A stretch of 64,000 nucleotides of DNA, from positions 186,001 through 250,000 of the forward strand of contig ML677342.1 in NCBI GenBank assembly GCA_007922305.1, in the 5' to 3' direction. Both the position numbers and the translations under genes were made by a program. The notes below the pieces were generated by a model that did no database searches, had not been told where the DNA came from, and saw only the letters and a list, made by a program, of their open reading frames with translations. Shown in pieces: positions 36,680 to 47,806 of the stretch (positions are counted from its first letter, which is position 1; each line of letters begins with the position of its first letter). Source of the stretch: Dermatemys mawii. Lineage: Eukaryota > Chordata > Testudines > Dermatemydidae.

Positions 36680-37345
36680 TGCTGGATCCTGTCTTGCCAG
36701 GTTGTGGATGGTAGGGTGGTCTTTGAGACAGCCAAGTCCAAATCTCTGAAGATCTTGGTAAAACCCAAGTAGGTTAGAATTTAGTCTGCAGGTGCACTGT
36801 TGGATGTCACTAGCATTCATCATAGAACACTGAACAGGTATATGTGTGTCTTCCTGTTTAATTATCAGTATACAGATTTGTATTGTGCCATTCTTTGTAG
36901 CAAGTTGAAACTTCAGAATGCAGTTGTCTGGGTTCTCTGCTACCTCAGGTGAAAATATACACAGCTACACATCAGCAAGCAAAAACCTCAGTAACAAGGT
37001 TCTTGTGCAAATGGATAGGCTCCTGATTAGTTGATGATGGAAGAAAGGATTCTAGCCATTAGATGCAGTCCTTAAGGCTGAATTTGGAAACCAGATTCAG
37101 GTCTCAGGATGCAAGCTACTAAAGGACAGTGTCACCATGGGAAAAAGAAACTGGAGTACTGGATTGTGGTGGGCTATTGTAACATCTGTCAGCAGTAACA
37201 AGCAGTGAGGAAAAACTATTTGAAAAATAGTTATAGGGGACTGAGGAAGAGGCAGATTTTGGTATTGTTCCCATTTGACAAGGAAGCGCTTTCTAAGGAA
37301 GCATGATGCAGTCCTGTACAAATATAACAAATAAGCCCTTCTTAC

Positions 37346-37538
37346 CTGATCTATATTCATTCTGGATTTCCTCCAGTTCATTCCAGATCTGTCTTTCAAA
37401 TCTAGTAATTCTTGCATGTAGTTTATTTTCATATTTTGGTACCTGGCTCAGCGCCTTTTCGTATTGCTGTGGTTTATTGGTGCTCTCTAGCTTTAGCGAG
37501 AGGTGCATGTTTTCTTCCAGTTTCTTTTCTGCTGCTTC
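37346..37538 (-). CDS. FAM81B: FAM81B coding exon
   Basis: Sixty-four codons plus one base: EAAEKKLEENMHLSLKLEST, NKPQQYEKALSQVPKYENKL, then RFERQIWNELEEIQNEYRS. The acceptor is tttaaaag and the donor is gtaaga on the minus strand. It starts in phase 0, following KERL of the upstream exon. A strongly amphipathic helical sequence typical of FAM81 proteins. Confidence 0.92.
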
Positions 37539-37584
37539 CTTTTAAATAGATATCATGTGAACATCACATAAATACCAAAGTCGT

Positions 37585-37960
37585 CAAGGCTAGGTCTACA
37601 CTGATGGCAGTGTATAAAGTACATACACTGCACACCCACCTAATAGGAATATAAATAGCATTGTAGACTCTGAGGCATTGCTTGGTGAGTAAAAACACTC
37701 TAGGATCTTAAGGTATATAGCTGTCTACACCCCGCAGTTAGTGCCTCCCATGTTTACACTGCTTGTTTTCAGCAGTGTAAATTCCCGCTGCCTCTCTGCT
37801 GCCGGAGCCTTTCTCTGCTGCAAGGAAAGACTTTGGCAGTGGGGAAAGGCTCTGGCGGCTCCGCATTGCTGGAGCTTTTGCACACCACAGGGAGCTGCTG
37901 GAGTCTTTCCCCGCTATCAAAGCCTTACTCTACCATATGTAGTTACACATACACCCTGCA
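37585..37960. mobile_element. Partial DNA transposon of unknown family
   Basis: The left end ggctaggtctacactg resembles the ggtctacact-type termini of the elements at 38579 and 54963. Inside, tgtttacactgcttg and agcagtgtaaattcc form a small inverted repeat, and the rest is GC-richer than its surroundings. The right end was not found. Confidence 0.5.
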
Positions 37961-38578
37961 TGCGGCGGTCAGTGAGGGAGGGCCTCAGAGGATTACACTG
38001 CTCACCAGAAAGTCACCTCTTGGCTGGCAAGCATGAGTTAAACCAGTTTTCTTTATTTTTGAAATCCACATAGACAATGTTATATTAACTAAATAAATGT
38101 TGCTGGAGCCTTATACCCATGCAGGATCTCCTCCTACCCTCCCCCTTCCCCCTGGGATTCAGGGCGTGAGACAGGGTGGAATACTGGCTGGCACAGGACA
38201 TTTTTTAAAAGAACAGCAATTTTAGTCCATGTTTCACCTTGGAACAAAGGCCTGGAAACTAATTCATGCTCCAGTGCAGCTTTAATGGGCTTCTCTGTCA
38301 AGCTGCCTAGCCCAAAGTGTTAAAGTTAAGGAGCAAATCCAGAGCCTGGGGCCCAGCATGAGTAGCCAGGCTAGAGCTGAAGCTGATGTGCAGTTAGGGT
38401 CTGGAGAGAAATCCTTTCCCACATATAAGCCTACTGGCTGCAGTAGCCTCTGAAGGCTACTACACAGGCCTGTGGGGCATGAAGGGAGGGGTCTTGTGGC
38501 TGCCCTCTGCCACCTCCCCCTTGCTCTGCATACTGCAGCACAGGGAGCCCTTGTGGCTCAGAGTTCGGTGTCACCCTA

Positions 38579-39050
38579 AGGGCAGGTCTACATTCCAGCA
38601 GGGATAGATGCTGTGAGATTGATCTATTGGGGGTTGATTTATCACATCTAGTCTAGATGCGATAAATCGATCCCTACACGCTCTCTCGTTGACTTCTGTA
38701 CTCCACTGCCACAAGAGGCGCAGGCAGAGTTACCTAGGGAGGTGGTGGAATCTCCTTCCATATAGGTTTTTAAGGTCAGGCTTGATAAAGCCCTGGCTAG
38801 GATGATTTAGTTGGTGTTGATCCTGCTTTGAGCAGGGGGTTGGACTAGATGACCTCCTGAGGTCCCTTCGAACCCTGATATTCTATGATTCTATGATTCA
38901 GCGTCAATAGGGGAGCGGTAGCAGTTGACTCACCACCGTGAAGATGCCACGGTAAATCGATCTAATTACGTCGACGTCAGCTACGCTCTTCTCATAGCTA
39001 AAGTTGCATATCTTAGGTCTGTCCCCACCCCCCAGTGTAGACCAGAGCTA
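38579..39050. mobile_element. DNA transposon interrupted by a CR1 insertion
   Basis: The left end agggcaggtctacattc and the right end gtgtagaccagagct are imperfect inverted repeats. Interior motifs gatttatcacatctagtc and gataaatcgatccctac on the left, and cgtcgacgtcagctacgc on the right, are shared with the short copy at 54963-55132. The middle is replaced by a CR1 tail (38727-38898). I judge it hAT-like from the termini but did not find a target duplication. Confidence 0.7.
38727..38898 (+). mobile_element. CR1 LINE 3' tail, nested insertion
   Basis: The sequence agttacctagggaggtgg, then gtttttaaggtcaggc, ggttggactagatgacctcc and the terminal microsatellite attctatgattctatgatt is a textbook CR1 3' end. 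It splits the DNA transposon at 38579-39050, so this CR1 copy is the younger of the two. Confidence 0.9.
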
Positions 39051-40181
39051 CGTTATCACCCCCTGGTCTTACACAGCTGAATGGTGTGTTTCTGCTGCCA
39101 GGGGACCCTGCAGAGGCAGTGGCAGGATTTGCCTCAAAAATAAAATGTTTATAAACAGGACTGTGTTGTTGAAACCTAACCAGAATTTGTTTAAACCAAT
39201 ACACTAAACTCTTTGCATGTACAAATATTGAAATTATATACAGGTGGCTGATGAAGTGAGTCATCTCCCAGAATAACCTACTGCTGTTCTGAACTCATTA
39301 AACAGCTCCATCCTATAGCATGTAAACTTCAAACCTAATCTGTGCTCATGTTCCTTCAGCTTCTGTATGTCACATGAGTGAGGAGTAAGCAACTGTATCC
39401 CCTCTGTTTTAAAATGTGTGGAGCCTGGACAACAGGATGTAACGGCTGGCTTAGCAGTTACAACCTGATCCTGATTGGTGTCAAGTATTCCCACCCCCCA
39501 CAAAGATATAATCTGACTTTTAGTGAGTAGCTTTGATCACTCCATCCCCTCTATATGCTGCTGTTGCCTCTGAGGTGCTGATAAAAAAATTGCTCTATAG
39601 TACTTGTAGTAAGTGAATTGAAACATTTTTACAGTGCAAATATTTATAATAAAAATAAGTATAAAGTGAGCACTGTACAGTTTGTATTCTGTGTTGTAAC
39701 TGAAGTCAGCACATTTGCAAATGTGAAAAACATCCAAAATTATTTCTATAAATGGTATTCTGTTATTGTTTAGCAGTGCAATTAATCACACAACTAATTT
39801 TTTTAATTGTTTGACAGCCCTAATTCCTGTGAAATTTAGGATTTGGTAAGCTGGTGGTTCTGAACTGAAACATGTTTATGAAATTCTGTATAGATAAATT
39901 TTGTACATCCTATAAATCATGTATGTGATTTTAAATGTGCACTAGAGATCTTTGAGACTTGTGTTTCTTAGAACCAAAGGAAGAAGTTTGCTAAATATAT
40001 TGCATTCTCTCCAGGACTATTCTTGGAATGCAAAGAAAGAATCCTTAATGCAGCCGGAAGGATGCTATACTAGAAGTTTGATTCAGCAATCTAACAAAAT
40101 AAATCTTCATTTCCTGACTCTGAGAACAGGGATTTTCTGAAGCTAAGCACTAACAGTGAAGAATGCTTCAGTGCCTTACAC

Positions 40182-40373
40182 CAGGAGGTCTTCAAACTTT
40201 TCCCCCCATGACCCTTTTCCGCGGAGGGAAAAGTCTGGCGGCCCCTGTGGGGGTATGTCTACCAAAATAGCCTGCCCGGGAGTTCGGTGGTCTCCTGGGC
40301 GGGCTCGGCGGCAGCGCTGGGGTCTCACGCACCCTCTGGGGTGGGCTCGCACACCCCAGTTTGAAGACCACTG
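40182..40373. mobile_element. Short hAT-type element with perfect 8-bp TSD
   Basis: It begins caggaggtcttcaaact and ends agtttgaagaccactg, giving terminal inverted repeats of about 16 bases. The target duplication ccttacac is identical at 40174-40181 and 40374-40381. The 192-bp body is CpG-rich and non-coding. It lies in a FAM81B intron. Confidence 0.92.
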
Positions 40374-41671
40374 CCTTACACAATCAAAGTGGCTCTAGAC
40401 CTTTGGTGCCTGAGCTCAAAGGGAAAGTGTATAAGTCCAGGATGTGCATTTTGGCACTTTGAACTGTGGGAAGTTTACCATTGATAGAGAGTTCTGGTAT
40501 GGTTGGGTGAACTATGACTCAGTCCATGCTGGGCGGCAGAGTATCCAGAGTTAAAGGAATAGCTAATATGTAATGTACTGCATTTGTTCTCAGCTGAATA
40601 TTCCAGTTCATAGAAGGACACTATCTATTGTATACCTTGGCAGTAGTTTTGAATGTACTGAGCCCAAATATTAAACAAAATGAAAAATTGATTTGTTGAG
40701 CACTGCATTACCAGGGCTTCTACTATCACTCCTGCAAGCCTTCTTATCTGCATCTGTTCTACCGCTTTGCTCGTCTTTCATAGTCTCCTCACTCTGCACC
40801 CCTTTCTCTCCCTTTTAGTTTCTCACTCTTTTCATCCTCCCTGCATTCTTCAGTTTTATTTACTCTGTTTCCTCCCCTTTGCCTCTTGTCTTCCTGGGGC
40901 TCTGCTGAAAAGGTGATTTTGGGAAAAATATTTTGTCAGACTTCAGGTGTAAGAATTTGTTGTACCTAACCATTTTGAAGCTTTAAACACTGAAGTTCTT
41001 CAGCTGTTCGTAAGATGATGGGGAGGAAGGACTGTTAAAGAAGAATATGGTGGATGTGGCCCATCTTTCACTTATGGGTTTAATTTTCTAAAATGCTTTA
41101 TCTGAATATGGTGCTCACTGAAGGAGCAAGTATAAGACAGCAGGAGTCCTCCATTTATTCATCACATGGGTTCAGCATGGATAGAAAATGCATGAGCTTC
41201 TCCATTCTGCTCCAGCCATGTGGCTCACCTCTGGCTGTCAGGTACCACTTGTGTAGAATGCCCTTGGCTATTCAGTCCTTGGTTTCTCTGATGAGAATGT
41301 CTGAGGATGCAACATGTGGTGGTGGTCAATGGAAAACAGACTTCGACCACCAAGCATATAGACCCCTAAAGAGTCATCAGATGGTAGCTTTTGGTCAGTG
41401 CCACTGTGAGTTGGATTTGAATTGACAACATTGAGACAAAAGATTTTATATTGTATTACCAGTCCATTTCCAATCTTCAGTCATTTTATTGACAGAGTTA
41501 TGCTTCTGGGGCTTAAGGGTTTTGTGGCTGTTTGTTTTGGATTTTTTTTTAATTTGCATCTCTAGACATTTTTACGGAATTAAAAATCTTTGGGGTTTCT
41601 CTTGTAATCAGTCTTGGGAGGTCTAGAAATCTATACTGATTTTATCAGTCTGGAATTATAAGACATCTTAC

Positions 41672-41807
41672 CAGTCTCTCCTTCACTGAATTAAGAAATT
41701 GATCTGTATGGTAGGCTTGTTCTTGTTCAGATCGCCTTAGCTGGGTTTCTGTCCACTTTCGTTGGTCCTGAATTTGATCCCGGAGATCATTTAGAAGACT
41801 ATTCACC
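41672..41807 (-). CDS. FAM81B: FAM81B coding exon
   Basis: Forty-five codons after one completing base: VNSLLNDLRDQIQDQRKWTE, TQLRRSEQEQAYHTDQFLNS, VKERL. The minus-strand acceptor is aattttag and the donor is gtaaga. The first base completes Lys from AA of the 46478 exon. Coiled-coil type composition throughout. Confidence 0.92.
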
Positions 41808-43319
41808 CTAAAATTAAGAAGGATTAATCTTTTAGTAATATATCTGAGTTTTAGTCAATGTTATGTAAAAACCTTAGTTATTTGACTAAATATTTTTTAA
41901 ACATGCCAGGCTTAGTTCTGATGCACGTTCTCATCTGGGGGAGAAGATTGGAGAAGCAAATATGTGTAATAGTTTATTTTCCCATTCCAATCAAATTTAC
42001 TCTTGAAATGGATTGGTTCCATTCCATTTTTGGTCATACCAGGGATCCAACTGGTTGTGGTCACTACAGTATTGGGCTGAGCATATCCTATATTGTTGGC
42101 ACCAGGAAGAGCAGCAAAATCAGGACTGAGCTGGAACTGGAAACATGAAAAGACAGAACAGAAGCTTGTGAGAGTACAAGGAGACCAGTTTGCCTTGGGG
42201 GCAGATGGGAGTCTGGAAGTCCTCCAAACGACAGAGGATAAAGTCCAGAAAGCAGACAAAGGTGTGCAAGAGAGATGTCTTAAACACAGAGAGAAGGATC
42301 TTACATTGCAGAGTGATCAAAATATAGGATTCTGGGAGTAGAGAGCAGGCCCAGAGGTGGGATTGAGGCTAACAACAGCTCAGAAATAAGAACTGTGAAC
42401 AGTGTCAAGTTAGAGGGGGTTGTGTGCTTTAGACTTGGGTCTTTTTATGCTTCAACATGTGATATAATGTACATTGTGAGCTATAGTACAGTTATAAATG
42501 TAAATTTACAAGCTTTCGTGGGTGACCCTGACCTTAAAGAATGTTAGAAAATATAATTTTCTATACTAATTTCTGACATATTTGCTCTCCTGTAAGCATT
42601 GACTCCTAGAATTCTAATTTGAGCGGTACTACTGTGTAAATGCACAGCTTTGGGGCATGCCAACTGGGCTTCTTTGTGCCTCTCTGAAAATATAAAACAG
42701 AAGCTTATAACTAAGCATTCCTGGAAGGCACATTTACTTGTAATTCTAAAGTACAAATATCATCCTGAAAAAATCAAGAGTTGGGTGAAAGGAAAAGAGA
42801 CACTTTTTTAAAACAATGCTACAGTTACAGTGTCCTGTGGTAGAGATAATGGTAATTAACAGCAATGGAGATGCTGAAAACAAGAACAGAGCAATAGTAA
42901 ATGACTTGCTATACATGGAATTTGACAGCAGGTCTTGCCTGTAGCTCGCGCCTTATCAAGAGCTATTTTAAATAATGCATTGGGTCATTTTTCGTTATTG
43001 CTAAACAAACAAAAAGCAATCACAAGAGATTGTTCGGGAAGTTTAAGAATGAAAAATTGAGCAATTTTGATTTATATCTTTTGTAATCAACATGGCTTTC
43101 TCTAGCATCATGGCAATTTTCCACTCTCTGGAAAAAGGAGTCCCCCATTTATCAAGAAAAACGTAACAATCTTGCATGACAACAGGGGGATCTCACAAGC
43201 CCTTTTCCCCATAGTCAGTGATAAGCCAGGGATGAATATGCTTACAGAAAGGAGTGGTGAGGGACCAGAAAAATCAGTTCATTCATTTCCTCTGCCCACT
43301 TAAGAGCAATAAGTTTCCT

Positions 43320-43970
43320 CATAATCCTGCAGTCTTGCCCTACTTATAGCTCTTCAAAACACTGCTGCAAATATCATTTTCCTGGCTCATTGATTCCCCA
43401 CAATGTCTCTCTTTGCACCCCTCCACTGGCTCTCCTTTCTTAACACAAATTACTCTTCTCTGCTTTAAGACTCATCATGGTCTAACCCTGCCGTACCCAT
43501 CATCTTTTATGTTATATTCCTTTATTTATATATTCCTTATATATTGAGACACCCATTCCTGCCTCTCCTATGCCAGACTTCATCATCCACTTGTTAACTT
43601 TTCAAAAAGCACCTTTACGTTTCCTCCCTTGCCAGCCCTCCCACATAAAATATCCTTGTAAACAACCACTAAGCCACCTCATTGGCCTCCTTCAAAGGCC
43701 CCCTAAAACACTCTCCTCTGCATGATACCTATTAAAAAAAACACCTCAACAATGCTCGGGCAGTTGACATGCTATCACCATTATCAGTTTCACTCGTCTA
43801 ACTATTTCTTCGTGCTTCCCCACTGTTCGTTGTATCCACCTGTTATCTGTGTTAGTGTTACTGTTAGCTCTTTGGGTGAGGGACTGTATTTTCGTTGTGT
43901 TGTATAGTACTTAGCACATCACTGGAGTTCCTAGGTACCACTGGAATGCAAATCATCATCAGAGAGATAA
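43320..43970 (+). mobile_element. LINE-2 (L2) 3' fragment
   Basis: ctcttcaaaacactgctgc, then gcacccctccactggctc, correspond to the L2 reverse-transcriptase C-terminus (ending in His-Trp-Leu). The 3' region with tcctcccttgccagccc and the tail gctctttgggtgagggact followed by tagtacttagcacatc is the usual L2 end. Heavily decayed and not coding. It lies in a FAM81B intron. Confidence 0.7.
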
Positions 43971-44389
43971 GCAACATCACTTGGCAAACAAATGTATATG
44001 AAGTGCCATTTCCCGGAAATGTTTATACTTGCTCCCAAGAAAATACACTGAGTGTATTGATATCATACAGATAGTGTTGCCCAGTGGTCAATTTAAAGGG
44101 AGTCAGAAGGGGAGATATATTTGGTATTACTGAAAAGTGAGGGAGTGAGTCACTTGACTGGAATGCTAAAGCTCATATTTAAGAAAGACAGAGTGGGCAG
44201 AAAAGGGTGAGGGAGAATGGCATTCTGTGTCAAAGATACCATTCCATGCTTTAGAATTATTGACAGTTCAGAAGGGTACGGTCTGTTATACGTACAGATC
44301 AATGCGCTAACTGATAAATCACAAGATGGGGAATTTGCCTGTACAAGTTATGAATTCTGATTGAGAATATGAAGTTGTTCTTATGAAGG

Positions 44390-45730
44390 GACTGTATTTC
44401 TGAATACCTCTAAGTGCATGTGGCTCCCACCCTTGCTGACCTGGGCTGTGTCACATCCTTCCCTGACCAGGTACAAAGGTGGTCTTAGAAATCGCTAGTC
44501 ACCTGTTCAGGTGGAAGCATCTTGAAACAATAGGTTAGTTCAAGCCTAGGAGAGCCCATCTTATCCTATCTCTCTGCTGGGGGCTGATGAAGGAGAGAGA
44601 GTAAAAAATTCCCAGAGAGGACAAAGCAAGAGATGGCAAAGATTTTGAAAAGGATTGGCGGTGGGGGGGGGGGGGGGGGCGCGCCGGGGGCGAATTCTCA
44701 GAGTCACACGCAGGAAGCTTTGGGCAGGACCAAGGAGAAGAGATGGATGTGTTTTTTAGTGGGGGTGAGAGGGCAATTTAGCTGTGGGACAAATCAAGAT
44801 CAAAGCAAGCTGCCCTGCAGAATGAACGAATGAGAGAAATTCACTAAGGTTCAGATAAGTCATGCTGCTGCATGGGGAGGGTCCTGGGTCTCCCATAGGA
44901 TCCTGGCCCCTGCACAAAGAATGGTTCAGAGTGGTGAAGAAACTGAGCTAGTGGGGAGAAGTGGGGGAAGCATGCTGGGTTGATTATTTTTTGTCTAGAT
45001 CTGTACATTTCTCATGCTACTAAGTAAAGGTCAAATGTATTTTAGACTCTGGTGCAAAGTGTCTGTTGTGTATACATCTCTTACCTTGAAGAGGTAAACT
45101 GTAAACCTTGTGGGTGTGTTTAAGCTAAGGAGGAACCAGAGCTGTCACCACTGGTAACAGGGATTGGGCAAGAGGCTGCTCAAGATAATCTGCCCTTTTA
45201 GGCAAAACTTCAGTGTGTGACCCCCCCGCTCCACATCCTAGAAAAGGCGGGTTGGACATTTTTGGCAGGGAGCGTGGTGAGCCTTCCAGTGATTGTAGTA
45301 GAAGTGGGGCAGCCAAGTGCCAGGTCGTAGTGCCACTCACTCAGGTTTGGCCTGGTGTCCCTCCATCATGAAGTGGGGCAGGGCTGGCTGGGTAAAATTT
45401 GAGTGAGTGGCGCTGTGACCTGGTGCACAGGGTTGCAGCATAGTTCAGGTTTGTCTTGGCTGCCATGACATCCTACGCAGCTGCCCAGCCCTAGTTTGCC
45501 TGTAGCTAGAGCAGCCACTGGGCTGGGCAGCTGAACAGTGGGGCTGCAGGGTCTCAGTTCTCAGGCTGATAAGTAAGGGATCCTCACTGCAAGTGTGAGC
45601 TAGACACCTCAAAGTGGGGCAGTGCCTGAGCTCCGTGCAGACTTTGGAGGGATTCAGCTTTTGGATCCCCTCAGAGCAGTCTAGTGAGTGTCCAGGGGGA
45701 GGGGAGCACATCTAGAGCTGTGACAGGGCT
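44390..45730. other. GC-richer intronic stretch including a 17-G run
   Basis: A FAM81B intron segment more GC-rich than its surroundings, with a G run at 44663-44679 leading into a CpG-rich gcgcgcc. The short frames at 44633-44833, 45125-45340 and 45445-45711 are not convincing genes. The region 45100-45720 may be an old LTR, but no ends were found. Confidence 0.4.
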
Positions 45731-46477
45731 ACTGAGTGAGGTTCTGTTACCACCAAATCACACTAACATGGAGTGATCAGCTCCTTAAACACTTTTTTAC
45801 AAAATGTATCAAGAAAAATGTGTGATAATTTTTCTAACACTAAGTATTGTAAGCAAGGTGGGGGGAATTCTCTAGTGGATCTCATTCTGATCAATAAAGA
45901 TGAATTGGTCACTCTCTAAAAATCGATCGTTGCCTAGGTGCAAGTGATCATGACCAGCATATATTTCCTGATGCCCTGGCATAGCTACAGTGTCTGCCAG
46001 ACCTAACGTTCCTCCTATTCCTCACCCTTCCTGCCCACCTGCACAAATGGGTGAAGCAGCAGCTCTATGGAGCCTGATTCTCTTTCCATGGCATGGGTAG
46101 CCAGTTCAGAGGTATAAGGGGGGGTACCTTGATTCCGAGTATGCCCCTGTGCTGCCACACTAGCCAGGCTGTAAGTCAGCCATACGTGTTATGATAAATT
46201 AAACAAATATAGCCAAGGCCTTTCTTTTAAGTATGGTAAGCTTCATTGGCTTTTGCATTTGTTGTTTCTTCTGGGGTGACATTTAGTGGCTCATCATTTT
46301 AAGGCTTAGTTTTAAAAACAATATTCTTCGATTCTATATTTTTAAGTTATGACTGTATTGTGTATGTCTTCCCTCAGCATTTCTGAATGTATATAAATCT
46401 ATTGGTTTGTTTTGCTGCATCATCAGACTAAAGCATTCAGAGTGCATTAATATAATTAAAAACTTTCCATCACCTAC

Positions 46478-46584
46478 TTGAAATCCAGAAGTTGCAATTC
46501 GTGGTGTTGATCCCCCTGGACTGTCTTTAAATGAGAGCTTTGCTCAGAGTTGAAAGTCTCAATCTTGTCTAATAGCCGCATTAC
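46478..46584 (-). CDS. FAM81B: FAM81B coding exon
   Basis: Thirty-five codons plus two bases: VMRLLDKIETFNSEQSSHLK, TVQGDQHHELQLLDF, then AA, which pairs with G of the next exon as Lys. The donor is gtaggt and the acceptor is ctcattag on the minus strand. A second GT four bases downstream of the chosen donor would put a stop in frame, so the chosen site is the sensible one. Confidence 0.9.
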
Positions 46585-47676
46585 CTAATGAGAATTCAAC
46601 GGGGAACGTTTTCATGAGCCAAACTAGCAACACTTACGTTAACTACACATTATTGCTACAGGAGCTGGGAAATTAGCCTGAATTTAAGGTGGGTGTGCAA
46701 CTGAAAGTGCTTTTTTCAGAGGTAATTTCACTGAATGCTAAAGGCCAGCAGTCAAAGTTCTGGCTGTATATTCTGTTCTCTTTAGACCAGATTCTGCAAG
46801 ATGCTGACCCACCATTTAACTCCCATTGATGTCAGTGGGGACTGAGCCTTTTGTAAGGTAAAATTCTTATACAGAGCTACCTAGCTTGACTCCCAACTCT
46901 ATTTACAATCCATGATGATTCACTGGTAGCATTCTTTGTAGCATTCCCGCATGATGCTGATCAACCTGTATTTGTATTGAAGGCAAAGGGAGTTGAGGAT
47001 GCAAGTCTCTCACAGGAGAGGCCAAATGCAAGGAATACTATACAGCACAATTTTTCCTGTTGACTGTGAAAATATCAGTACATCCGTGCTATATTCATAT
47101 ATACACAGCAGAAAAAAAAAACTTTAGCAGAAAAAAGTGACTGGCAAAAGTGAAAGTTTACCATAAGAATGACAAGTTCAAGAGCACTTTGGAATTCCAA
47201 AATTGCATGGCTAATTAGTGATGTACTTAAGCAACTAGATCTGTCCCAGCTGACGCTGAAACTAAAGAATAAAATCATGGTTTTCTGTGGTATTTTCCAA
47301 CTTCAAAGACCTTGGATCTGGAATTTCAAGATGCATTTTAAAGCAAGAAGGTGCTTGAGGGTCTAAGGTTTGTATAATGAAATATTATTAACAAATTGTA
47401 ATGAGATTTTTTTTAGCATTTCATGATTCCCACATCCTAGGATTTCATTGTTTAGTTTGCATTACTCCATAGTGTGTGTACACTCCCATGATGCTTTTGT
47501 ATAATGTTACTGGAATGGAAAGGGGCTTGTTTAAACAAATAAATAAATCAATGTCAATACTGTATCACATCCTCCATTAACATTGGTCAGCAGTTGTGAC
47601 AAGAGAAAGATATCAATTATATGCATATCTTACAGCCAAAAGATCTTTTTTTTTCATTATGTGTCCATTTGCTCAC

Positions 47677-47806
47677 CTTCATCTCTAAATTATTAGCATA
47701 ACTTTCCGAGGTAGAGCGGATGCCACCAATCTCTCTCTCTAGCCTCTGGATCTCGTGCCTGATGATATTTATGTCTCCAGATAGCTTTGCAATGCTCGCA
47801 TCACAT
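47677..47806 (-). CDS. FAM81B: FAM81B coding exon
   Basis: Forty-three codons after one completing base: CDASIAKLSGDINIIRHEIQ, RLEREIGGIRSTSESYANNL, EMK. The acceptor is taattctag and the donor is gtgagc on the minus strand. Heptad-like hydrophobic spacing (I, L, I, I, I, L, I) supports a coiled coil. It ends in phase 0. Confidence 0.93.

Noticed and set aside
36083..36772. 229-codon + strand and 213-codon - strand frames
   Set aside because: They overlap the inverted hAT copy and mirror the spurious frames of the 35227 copy.
46474..46584. Alternative FAM81B donor four bases downstream (exon end 46474)
   Set aside because: It would place TAG in frame and break the phase with the 41807 exon.
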